Made by a program: the position numbers and the translations under genes
Shown here: in pieces, positions 1 to 5,731 of the stretch
Position numbering within the stretch: the stretch's first letter is position 1
Layout of the letters: the number at the start of each line of letters is the position of its first letter
Notes under the pieces: generated by a model
Told to the model about the DNA's origin: nothing
Database searches by the model: none
Seen by the model: only the letters and a program-made list of their open reading frames with translations
Assembly: GCA_036804525.1 (NCBI GenBank)
Contig: DAIRSE010000051.1
Span: 1 to 7,424 of the forward strand
Reading direction: 5' to 3'
DNA from: JBFLVT01 sp036804525
Lineage (GTDB): Bacteria; Bacillota; Desulfotomaculia; Desulfotomaculales; JASEER01
DNA: 7,424 bases

Positions 1-28
1 GGGGAATCCGAAAAAGTGGTCTCCACAG

Positions 29-283
29 TCAGGTGCGCCTCCCCGTCAAAGCACTTTTTACCTTCACGCCCGGCAAGGCCCCGAGTTTACCCGTCAAGGC
101 GCCGATGGCGTCGGTACTCCCGTCAACGATCAGGGCGATCACCGAAAAGCCTTTCTCACGGTAGGGGATACCCATGCGACCGACGATAATGTCGGCATGT
201 ACACACAGGATTTCGTTGACCCTGGACGCCATTTCCCGCCGGTTTTCCACTACAATACCCAGAACACCGATCCGAGTCTCCAT
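29..283 (-). CDS. TM1266-family putative iron-only hydrogenase system regulator
   Basis: This 84-residue protein matches the small family typified by Thermotoga TM1266, which is found with [FeFe]-hydrogenase and HydE/F/G genes and is thought to have a ferredoxin-like (ACT/NikR C-terminal-like) fold. Its molecular role is not settled; it is called a regulator from context. Visible family features are the N-terminal strand RIGVLGIVVE (4-13), the conserved GRMGIPYREKG (35-45), DGSTDAIGALTGKLG (54-68) and LPGVKVKSA (70-78). The length is normal for the family, so the gene is complete. The ATG has a strong ribosome binding site (GGGGGAG, 291-297 on the minus strand) 7 nt upstream. In many clostridia the next gene downstream is a maturase, which here would lie left of the window. 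No DNA-binding domain is visible. Confidence 0.93.
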   Translation of the reverse strand: METRIGVLGIVVENRREMASRVNEILCVHADIIVGRMGIPYREKGFSVIALIVDGSTDAIGALTGKLGALPGVKVKSALTGRRT

Positions 284-310
284 GTAACATCTCCCCCAAG
301 AATTTCAGAA

Positions 311-335
311 GCCCACCCCGGCAAAAAGGGTGGGC
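311..335 (-). promoter_or_regulatory. Perfect 8-bp hairpin in the leader of the TM1266-type gene
   Basis: GCCCACCC (311-318) and GGGTGGGC (328-335) form a perfect 8-bp GC-rich stem around a 9-nt loop. The hairpin lies 13 nt upstream of the ribosome binding site of the minus-strand TM1266-type gene. No T-run follows on the minus strand, so it is not a standard terminator there. It may stabilise or regulate the leader mRNA, but no known riboswitch is recognised. Confidence 0.45.
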
Positions 336-435
336 CCGCTATCCCTTGCCTTCAGGTTTAACCCTCCACGCAGGACATCAGTTTATGTCTATGAAAGAAA
401 ACCACAAGGACTGCCCCGGACTTTCCGGAAAAGCT

Positions 436-455
436 AAGACCTTCGCGGTCTTTTT
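436..455 (+). terminator. Short stem-loop with T-tract, candidate rho-independent terminator
   Basis: AAGACC (436-441), the 5-nt loop TTCGC and GGTCTT (447-452) are followed by more T residues up to 455. This is the form of a weak intrinsic terminator read on the plus strand. No plus-strand gene is evident upstream in the window, so its client gene is unknown or lost. A second small palindrome, CCGGA-CTT-TCCGG (416-428), lies just before it. On the minus strand the stem is followed by a poorer T-run. Confidence 0.45.
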
Positions 456-477
456 GCAGCCTTCATGGTTAATTCTA

Positions 478-720
478 AGTTGTCATACGGCCTTCTTCGA
501 CGGATATCGTCAACTTCCTGCTGAACAAAGCTAAAATTCTATTACATACGGTAAACTTACGCCAACCGGAACTGTTTTCTACAAATCAGGGTTTACAAAT
601 AGACAGCGTAAAGTTTATAATTACCACAAATCCGGCAATTGAAGCTGCTAAAACTTATCGACCCGGATTTGAAATGCGTGCCACGGAGATACAAGCCTGG
701 ATCAGGGCTGGAACTCCGTA
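478..720 (+). other. Unrecognised open frame without a start codon, possible gene remnant
   Basis: A stop-free plus-strand frame of about 80 codons runs from just after a TAA (475-477) to a TAG (718-720). There is no early ATG, GTG or TTG with a ribosome binding site. The conceptual product looks more protein-like than random sequence, with DIVNFLLNKAKILLHTVNL near the start and YRPGFEMRATEIQAWIRAGT near the end, but I do not recognise the family. It lies between the hairpin at 436-455 and the 70-bp repeat at 752. It could be the 3' part of a gene whose beginning was lost, or chance. Codons are more AT-rich than in the neighbouring hydrogenase genes. Confidence 0.25.
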
Positions 721-751
721 GTTTTGTTTGCTCAAGTATTTCTCGCCCCAT

Positions 752-821
752 TCCCTGGAAGGATGTAAGACGACTTCTTTCTTGTCTGGCGAGGTATGTC
801 TGGCGGGCCGATGGATTTAAC
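752..821 (+). repeat. 70-bp dispersed repeat, copy A
   Basis: Positions 752-821 match 6260-6329 in direct orientation with 3 mismatches in 70 bp (787, 805 and 818 against 6295, 6313 and 6326). Similarity stops sharply on both sides. The unit contains an internal direct repeat, TGTCTGGCG, twice about 14 bp apart. The frame shared by both copies shows amino-acid-changing differences, and a minus-strand frame has a stop in copy B, so the unit is probably non-coding. I do not recognise it as a known IS end. It could be a small dispersed element, a recombination site or a rearrangement footprint. Confidence 0.85.
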
Positions 822-979
822 AATATAAAACCATTTTTGCTTCGGGCACCTGTCTGCAACAGGCAGGCCGGCAAAAACCCGGATCAACTTGATACCCCCA
901 TAACTTGTATGATATGATATCTTTACCACGAAAGTTCTGAATATTTCATATTTTCTGAGCATAAGGTTCGGATCGAGCG

Positions 980-1015
980 TTTTGCGTTTCATTTTGCATT
1001 TCGTTTTGCGTTTAA
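980..1015 (+). repeat. Three tandem 12-bp units next to the truncated IS
   Basis: The units TTTTGCGTTTCA, TTTTGCATTTCG and TTTTGCGTTTAA lie head to tail and end one base before the left terminal repeat of the truncated IS element (1017). They are a short imperfect minisatellite with no open frame of interest. The T-rich composition contrasts with the IS beside it. They may be an older feature of the target site. Confidence 0.75.
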
Positions 1016-1016
1016 C

Positions 1017-2139
1017 CTCGACTTTGACACCTGACCCTATACGAACCCAGCAAAATCAAGGCTTTACAGGCATGAGAAGGACGCGTACCACTACATTTTC
1101 CTAATTTGTGGCAGCACCAAGAGCCAGTTCCTGTACGTGTTGCGGCGGTCGGATACCCAGCGCCCGGAAGGCTTCGTAGGCCTGGCCCGGCATCTCCGTG
1201 CGGCAAAGATACGTTTGACCCTCCAGAGTTAGCTCGGCGGCCTTGAGCTTTTTGAGATCTCGGATCAGGTACTGGTATTCCATCTGCGCCCCGGCCAGCT
1301 TGAGGCTTTGTTGCAGCGCCGATTCTAAGACCAGGGCCAGGAAGCAGACCATCACGTGCCCGTGCACCCGGCGGTCCTTCCAGTGGTAGATCGGGCGCAG
1401 GTCCAAGGGCGACTTGAGTTCCCGAAAGGCCCGTTCCACCCGCCAGAGGTCCTTGTAGGCCAGGGCGGCGTCGGTGTCCAGATCGGCGTTGGTGCGCAGA
1501 ATGTACTTGCCGTCGTAACGCGCTTCGCGTTCCAGAGCCTGGCGGTCTATTTCGGCTTTAGCCCCGTTGAGTTTCAGGAAGCAGCGATAGCCCTTGTTCC
1601 CGATGAGCGGTTTAATGCCCGCCTTGAGTTTGGCTTTAAGCTTTTGGACCATCTCTTCTCGGGCCTGGCGGTCGTGCTCGGCCTCGACGGGGTTGTAGCA
1701 GACGATATAGCGGTCAGCGGCATGCCAGACTTCCTTAACCTTCAGGTTGTCCCGCACGACCTTGTAGCGGCTGCCGGTGGATAAGACCTCGGCCACAGCG
1801 CCGGCGCAGCACATCTTGACCCCGACGATGTACTCGATGCGCTGTCTGTCCAGTTCATCCAGGAGCGCGGGAGAGACCATGCCGCAGTCGGCGACGAAGA
1901 TGACGCGCCGCAGGTTAAACCGTTTGCGGGCGTCATTGATCGCTACCTTGAGGGTCTCGATGTCGGCGGTGCTCCCGGGGAAGACCCGGTGGGTCACCGG
2001 CATTCCTTCCCAGGTCATCAGCACTCCGACGATGATCTGCACCCGGTCCGGGCAGCTACGTTTTGTGATTTTTCAAGGAGCGATCCTTGATTTTCAAGGC
2101 TTCGCGGACCCGGGAGGGCCATTAGCCGTCAAACTTGAG
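1017..2139 (-). mobile_element. IS1634-type element, internally deleted copy (1,123 bp)
   Basis: This element aligns without gaps to the complete copy at 3831-5650 with a constant offset of 2,814 bp from its left end to about 2053. It then aligns at an offset of 3,511 bp to its right end. About 697 bp are therefore missing, covering the 5' part of the transposase gene and its promoter. The terminal inverted repeats survive: CTCGACTTTGACA at the left and CTCAAGTTTGACG read inward from the right. The flanks TTAAC and TTATA are not a clean target duplication. With both ends present, it could in principle be mobilised by the intact copy, like a non-autonomous derivative. Its right end lies 132 bp upstream of the hydrogenase start codon. 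Confidence 0.93.
1101..2045 (-). pseudogene. Truncated IS1634-family transposase (C-terminal 313 residues)
   Basis: The surviving frame corresponds to residues 217-529 of the complete transposase at 3915-5504 and is uninterrupted. The first 216 residues are gone, including the first catalytic Asp of the DDE triad (D190 of the full copy). The second Asp remains in VADCGM (residue 52 here; VADRGM in the full copy), as does the Glu in LWRVERAFRELK. A GTG at the start of the fragment could act as a start codon, but it lacks a ribosome binding site and the promoter is deleted. The product cannot catalyse transposition. In principle it could bind subunits or inhibit, but expression is doubtful. Confidence 0.92.
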
Positions 2140-2271
2140 TTATAGTTTGTGTACGGTTTTTGCTTTTATGGCAAGTGGCCAAGAGGATAATGAAAAGAGG
2201 GTGATATTTGGATTAAGCCGATGGAGTACATAGAAGAGATCTTTATTAATTTAAGGAGAGGGGTTGATTAA
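2140..2271 (+). promoter_or_regulatory. Hydrogenase upstream region with ribosome binding site
   Basis: This 132-bp gap separates the truncated IS from the hydrogenase start. A purine-rich ribosome binding site, AAGGAGAGGGG (2253-2263), precedes the ATG at 2272; its GAGGGG part is about 8 nt away. GATAAT (2186-2191) resembles a -10 box, but I see no convincing -35 box at normal spacing. The promoter may therefore be weak, activator-dependent or inside the IS end. The 21-codon frame starting with ATG at 2168 has no clear ribosome binding site and is not called. Confidence 0.45.
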
Positions 2272-3918
2272 ATGTCTGAAGATCTGTTTGCCAAGGAGGA
2301 AACCCGGAAGGAATTGACGCGGAGGTCTTTCTTGAAGCTTATGACAGGTTTGGGGTTAACCGGTCTTGCGGGTGTTACTTTGCGTGGTCTTGGTTTGGGT
2401 GGTCTTGTTGCACCTGCTGGTGGTCTTGTTGCACCTGCTGTGGGCTATGCCTCAAAACTGGCACCGGCCGACGTCGTACCGATTGCTCCTGACAATCCGT
2501 CTATTGTTTACTACCAGGAGTTTTGTTTGCGTGGTAGTTGTGACGCGTGCGTCCGTGTTTGCAACGAGGTTCAGACGGTTTTAGGTTTTTGGGATGAGAA
2601 GGTGGCGCAAGAGATTGTTTGTGTTAATTGCGGGCAGTGTGCCCTTGTATGTCCCGGTAAAGATGGCCTCCCCGCCATCCGGGAGCGGGACGAGACCGCG
2701 GTGGTTTTCGATGCCTTGGCCAGCCCCGATTACCATGTAGTTGTTCAGACTGCACCAGCCACCCGGGTGGCTCTTGGGGAAGAGTTCGGGCTTGCTCCCG
2801 GAACATGGGTAGAGGGTCAGCAGGTGGCGGCGCTGCGCCGTCTCGGCTTTGATGCCGTCTTTAATACCAACTTTACCGCTGACCTCACAATTATGGAGGA
2901 GGCCACAGAATTTCTCCAGCGGGTTGTTAATGGCACGCACCCGTTACCGATGTTCACCTCCTGCAGCCCCGGTTGGGTTAAGTTTATGGAGTATTTCTAT
3001 CCTGCCCTTATTCCGCATGTCTCGACTTGCATGTCGCCGCAACAGATGTTCGGAGCTTTGGCCAAAACTTACTACGCTAAGGCCCGAGGTCTGAATCCCG
3101 AAAAGATCATTTCGGTATCCATCATGCCTTGTACGGCCAAGAAATTCGAAGCCCAACGGCCTGAGATGAATGCCGCCAGCCGGTACTGGAATAATTCTCT
3201 GGTGAGCCGCGATGTCGATGTGGTTTTGACCACGCGCGAGTTGGCACGCATGATCAAGGCCCGGGGCATCGACTTTGCCAACCTGCCGGTCGAGGGCTAT
3301 GATTCGTTGATGGGCGAAGATACCGGTGCAGCTATTATCTTTGGTGCTACGGGCGGCGTAATGGAAGCAGCGCTTAGAACAGCTTACTTTTTCCTTACCG
3401 GGGCACAGCCTCCGCAGGACTTGCTGAATTTCACGCCGGTTCGCGGCCTGGTCGGGATTAAGGAAGCCTCTGTACAGATTAACGGCGTGACGGTTAACGT
3501 GGCCGTTGCCCATGAACTCAAGAATGCCCGCACCGTTTGCGACATGGTGCTGGCGGGCAACCCGAACGGCTGGCATTTCATCGAGTTCATGTCCTGTTCC
3601 GGCGGCTGTATCAGCGGCGGCGGCCAGCCTAGAACGGCCGTTCCGCCAACCGATCCTATCCGCCAAGCGCGGATCGATGCTCTCTATGTCAAAGACGCAG
3701 CCGAGATTCAGCGCGCATCGTATGAGAATTCCGAGGTTCTGGCGCTCTACCAGAATTTCTTGGGAGAGCCGTACAGCAAACTTGCGAAACAGTTGCTTCA
3801 CACCACTTATGTGAACCGCGGTCCCGTAGTCTCGACTTTGACGCCTTGCCATACGGGAACCCAGCAAAATCAGGGCTTCACAGACATGAAAAGGACACGT
3901 ACCACTACATTCTCCTAA
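2272..3918 (+). CDS. hydA: Tat-exported [FeFe]-hydrogenase catalytic subunit with IS-encoded C-terminal tail
   Basis: This is the catalytic subunit of a hydrogenase that reversibly interconverts H2 with protons and electrons. A twin-arginine signal, TRRSFLKLM (16-24), is followed by a long hydrophobic Gly/Leu/Ala stretch and a likely cleavage after GYA (58-60), so the folded enzyme should act outside the membrane. Two ferredoxin-type [4Fe-4S] motifs follow: C85, C90, C93, C97 and C117, C120, C123, C127-Pro. The H-cluster domain has FTSCSPGW (C231), MPCTAKKFE (C287) and FMSCSGGCISGGGQP (C442, C446), so all four H-cluster cysteines are present. L1 has TSCSP where the common form is TSCCP. The native protein is 520 residues, ending in LLHTTYVNRGPVV. 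An IS inserted in the last codon replaces the stop with 28 extra residues. No membrane anchor or electron-transfer partner gene is adjacent. The IS tail may or may not disturb function. Confidence 0.97.
   Translation: MSEDLFAKEETRKELTRRSFLKLMTGLGLTGLAGVTLRGLGLGGLVAPAGGLVAPAVGYASKLAPADVVPIAPDNPSIVYYQEFCLRGSCDACVRVCNEVQTVLGFWDEKVAQEIVCVNCGQCALVCPGKDGLPAIRERDETAVVFDALASPDYHVVVQTAPATRVALGEEFGLAPGTWVEGQQVAALRRLGFDAVFNTNFTADLTIMEEATEFLQRVVNGTHPLPMFTSCSPGWVKFMEYFYPALIPHVSTCMSPQQMFGALAKTYYAKARGLNPEKIISVSIMPCTAKKFEAQRPEMNAASRYWNNSLVSRDVDVVLTTRELARMIKARGIDFANLPVEGYDSLMGEDTGAAIIFGATGGVMEAALRTAYFFLTGAQPPQDLLNFTPVRGLVGIKEASVQINGVTVNVAVAHELKNARTVCDMVLAGNPNGWHFIEFMSCSGGCISGGGQPRTAVPPTDPIRQARIDALYVKDAAEIQRASYENSEVLALYQNFLGEPYSKLAKQLLHTTYVNRGPVVSTLTPCHTGTQQNQGFTDMKRTRTTTFS
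2398..2439 (+). repeat. Perfect 21-bp tandem duplication in the Tat signal peptide
   Basis: Two identical 21-bp units (2398-2418 and 2419-2439) encode the heptapeptide GGLVAPA twice, at residues 43-56. The duplication is in frame and lengthens the hydrophobic part of the signal peptide before the probable GYA cleavage site. The perfect identity of the units suggests a recent slippage event. Confidence 0.9.
3826..3830. repeat. Left copy of the IS target-site duplication (GTAGT)
   Basis: GTAGT immediately precedes the left terminal repeat of the complete IS and recurs at 5651-5655 directly after the right terminal repeat. Five bp is within the range known for IS1634-type elements. It shows that both ends of this copy were joined in one transposition event. 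Confidence 0.85.
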
Positions 3919-5504
3919 TTTATGGCAACACCAGGGGCCAGCTCCCGTACATGTTGCGGCGGCCGGATGCCCAGCGCCCGGAAGGCCTCGTAGGCGCGGC
4001 CCGGCATCTCCGTCCGGCAGAGGTAGGTTTGACCGTCCAGAGTTAGCTCGACGGCCTTGAGCTTCTTGAGATCACGGATCAGGTACTGGTATTCCACCTG
4101 CGCCCCGGCCGGCTTGAGGCTTTGTTGCAGAGCCGACTCCAGGACCAGGGCCAGGAAGCAGACCATCACGTGCCCGTGCACCCGGCGGTCCTTCCAGTGG
4201 TAGATCGGGCGCAGGTCCAAGGGCGACTTGAGTTCCCGAAAGGCCCGTTCCACCCGCCAGAGGTCCTTGTAGGCCAGGGCGGCGTCGGTGTCCAGATCGG
4301 CGTTGGTGCGCAGAATGTACTTGCCGTCGTAACGCGCTTCGCGTTCCAGAGCCTGGCGGTCTATTTCGGCTTTAGCCCCGTTGAGTTTCAGGAAGCAGCG
4401 ATAGCCCTTGTTCCCGATGAGCGGTTTAATGCCCGCCTTGAGTTTGGCTTTAAGCTTTTGGACCATCTCTTCTCGGGCCTGGCGGTCGTGCTCGGCCTCG
4501 ACGGGGTTGTAGCAGACGATATAGCGGTCAGCGGCATGCCAGACTTCCTTAACCTTCAGGTTGTCCCGCACGACCTTGTAGCGGCCGCCGGTGGCGAGGA
4601 CCTCGGCCACGGCGCCGGCGCGGCGCATCTTGACCCCGACGATGTACTCGATGCGCTGTCTGTCGAGTTCGTCCAGGAGCGCGGGCGAGACCATGCCGCG
4701 GTCGGCAACGAAGATGACGCGCCGCAGGTTAAAACGTCGGCGGGCATCATTGATCGCCGCCTTGAAGGTCTCGATGTCGGCGGTGTTCCCGGGGAAGACC
4801 TGGTGGGCCACCGGCATTCCTTCCCGGGTCATCAACACCCCGACGATGATCTGCACCCGGTCCGGGCGGTGGTCCTTGGAGTAACCGTACCTGGCCATCT
4901 CAGGGCCTTCTCCTTCGAAGTAGGTGGAGGTGGTGTCCCAGAAGACCATGTCCAGTTCCAGGTTGAAGAGATTCCTGGTCTCGGCGAAGAGGGCGTTTTC
5001 GATGTTCTCTTTGTGCCCGGCCAGAAAATCCAGCGCCCGGTAGAAGTGGTGCAGCTCCAGGGTGGCGAAGGCCGGCCGGTAGACCTCGTCCAGCCACTCG
5101 TGGACGGCGCGCTTGGAGCGGGGATCGCTGATGCGGTTTAAGACCATCGCCCGGACGGCCTCGCCCAGGGGGCTTGAGATCTCGGTCTGCTCCAGCAAGT
5201 TGGCGATAATGCGGGCCAGGCCGAGTTTCTCCCAGAGGTGGCCGAAGACCAGTTCCAGGCCCCACTCTTTGGCCGACTGGACGAGAAGATTGGCCGCTTC
5301 GGCCTGGATCCAGCGCTTCCTGGAGAACTTGGCCAGGCTGGTGATGAGGCAGTCGATCTCTTTATCCTGCAGGTCTTCGATGCGGCCCAGGTTGGCGATG
5401 ACCTTCTGGCGGACCTTGCCCTCCTCGCGGACGCTTTCGACGATCTGCAGGTAGGTGCGCTGGGAGCCGTCTTTGTTGGCGAAGGTCTTGGTGCGGACAT
5501 ACAT
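3915..5504 (-). CDS. IS1634-family DDE transposase, full length
   Basis: This 529-residue protein carries out cut-and-paste-type transposition of the surrounding element. The N-terminus, MYVRTKTF...VRQKVIANLGRIEDL, is typical of the IS1634 branch of the IS4 superfamily. The catalytic triad is visible as D190 in VFWDTTSTYF, D268 in FVADRGMVSP and E419 in LWRVERAFRELK, the last within the Y-x-R-x-E-x-K-like signature. There are no frameshifts or internal stops, so it is probably functional. The ATG at 5504 is chosen because the family begins MYVR and because a promoter ends just before it. No ribosome binding site is seen. The gene runs antisense to the hydrogenase, and its TAG overlaps the hydrogenase tail's stop codon by two bases (3916-3917). 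Confidence 0.95.
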   Translation of the reverse strand: MYVRTKTFANKDGSQRTYLQIVESVREEGKVRQKVIANLGRIEDLQDKEIDCLITSLAKFSRKRWIQAEAANLLVQSAKEWGLELVFGHLWEKLGLARIIANLLEQTEISSPLGEAVRAMVLNRISDPRSKRAVHEWLDEVYRPAFATLELHHFYRALDFLAGHKENIENALFAETRNLFNLELDMVFWDTTSTYFEGEGPEMARYGYSKDHRPDRVQIIVGVLMTREGMPVAHQVFPGNTADIETFKAAINDARRRFNLRRVIFVADRGMVSPALLDELDRQRIEYIVGVKMRRAGAVAEVLATGGRYKVVRDNLKVKEVWHAADRYIVCYNPVEAEHDRQAREEMVQKLKAKLKAGIKPLIGNKGYRCFLKLNGAKAEIDRQALEREARYDGKYILRTNADLDTDAALAYKDLWRVERAFRELKSPLDLRPIYHWKDRRVHGHVMVCFLALVLESALQQSLKPAGAQVEYQYLIRDLKKLKAVELTLDGQTYLCRTEMPGRAYEAFRALGIRPPQHVRELAPGVAIN

Positions 5505-5513
5505 AGCACGTTA

Positions 5514-5541
5514 ATTATACCACGAAAAGGGGCCGCCACAA
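5514..5541 (-). promoter_or_regulatory. Transposase promoter with extended -10 box
   Basis: On the minus strand TGGTATAAT gives a consensus -10 hexamer (5519-5514) with the TGn extension. A weak -35-like TTGTGG (5541-5536) lies 16 nt upstream. The transposase ATG begins only 9 nt after the -10 box and no Shine-Dalgarno sequence is present. The transcript is therefore probably leaderless or nearly so. This promoter is absent from the truncated copy. Confidence 0.65.
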
Positions 5542-5650
5542 AGACATAAACTGGGAAGACGTGGCACTACATTTTGTGATTTTTCAAGGAGCGACCCTTG
5601 ATTTTCAAGGCTCCGCGGACCCGGGAGGGGTGTTGGCTGTCAAAGTTGAG

Positions 5651-5659
5651 GTAGTGTAG
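5651..5659 (+). other. hydA: Right target duplication and the displaced native hydrogenase stop codon
   Basis: GTAGT (5651-5655) is the second copy of the target duplication. It is followed by G and then TAG (5657-5659). Joining the hydrogenase frame at GTA-GT (3826-3830) to this sequence gives GTA-GTG-TAG, that is Val-Val-stop. The wild-type enzyme therefore ended at residue 520, and the IS removed only the last base of a valine codon and the stop. Confidence 0.85.
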
Positions 5660-5731
5660 TTAGATCCGCGGCCGCTAAAGGGCGGTTGGATCATTCTCCT
5701 GGACCACCGACATATCCGGGGTGTTACCTGG

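Larger units (their letters stand above)
3831..5650 (-). mobile_element. Complete IS1634-type insertion sequence (1,820 bp)
   Basis: The element is bounded by terminal inverted repeats that match at 12 of 13 positions: CTCGACTTTGACG at the left (3831-3843) and CTCAACTTTGACA read inward from the right (5638-5650). It is flanked by the direct repeat GTAGT. It carries one full-length transposase gene on the minus strand. Near the right end, TCAAGG/CCTTGA palindromes (5584-5610) are shared with the truncated copy and may be transposase binding or folding signals. The same 9 bp, CACTACATT, occurs near each end (3903-3911 and 5565-5573). The insertion point is in the last codon of the hydrogenase gene. 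Confidence 0.95.

Noticed and set aside
379..390. 12-bp match CAGTTTATGTCT, inverted at 5542-5553 in the IS
   Set aside because: A single 12-bp match in either orientation is expected by chance in a window of this size, and the flanks do not match.
346..534. Plus-strand 62-codon frame
   Set aside because: It has no ribosome binding site, contains the terminator-like hairpin at 436-455, and its product is not protein-like.
639..917. Frames spanning the 70-bp repeat as a shared protein segment (WKDVRRLLSC...)
   Set aside because: All three differences between the repeat copies change amino acids in this frame and the flanks are unrelated, so it reads as a DNA repeat and not a coding domain.
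2944..3867. Minus-strand open frame of 307 codons inside the hydrogenase
   Set aside because: Antisense shadow of a clearly real gene with all its H-cluster motifs on the plus strand. It has no recognisable domain.
4122..5141. Long plus-strand open frame of 339 codons
   Set aside because: It is the antisense shadow of the complete transposase, and the same shadow appears over the truncated copy (1356-1784). The product is low-complexity Val/Gly/Pro-rich and matches no family.
5661..5694. Possible hairpin GATCC...GGATC after the native hydrogenase stop
   Set aside because: The stem is short with bulges and lacks a T-run, which is too weak to call the native terminator.
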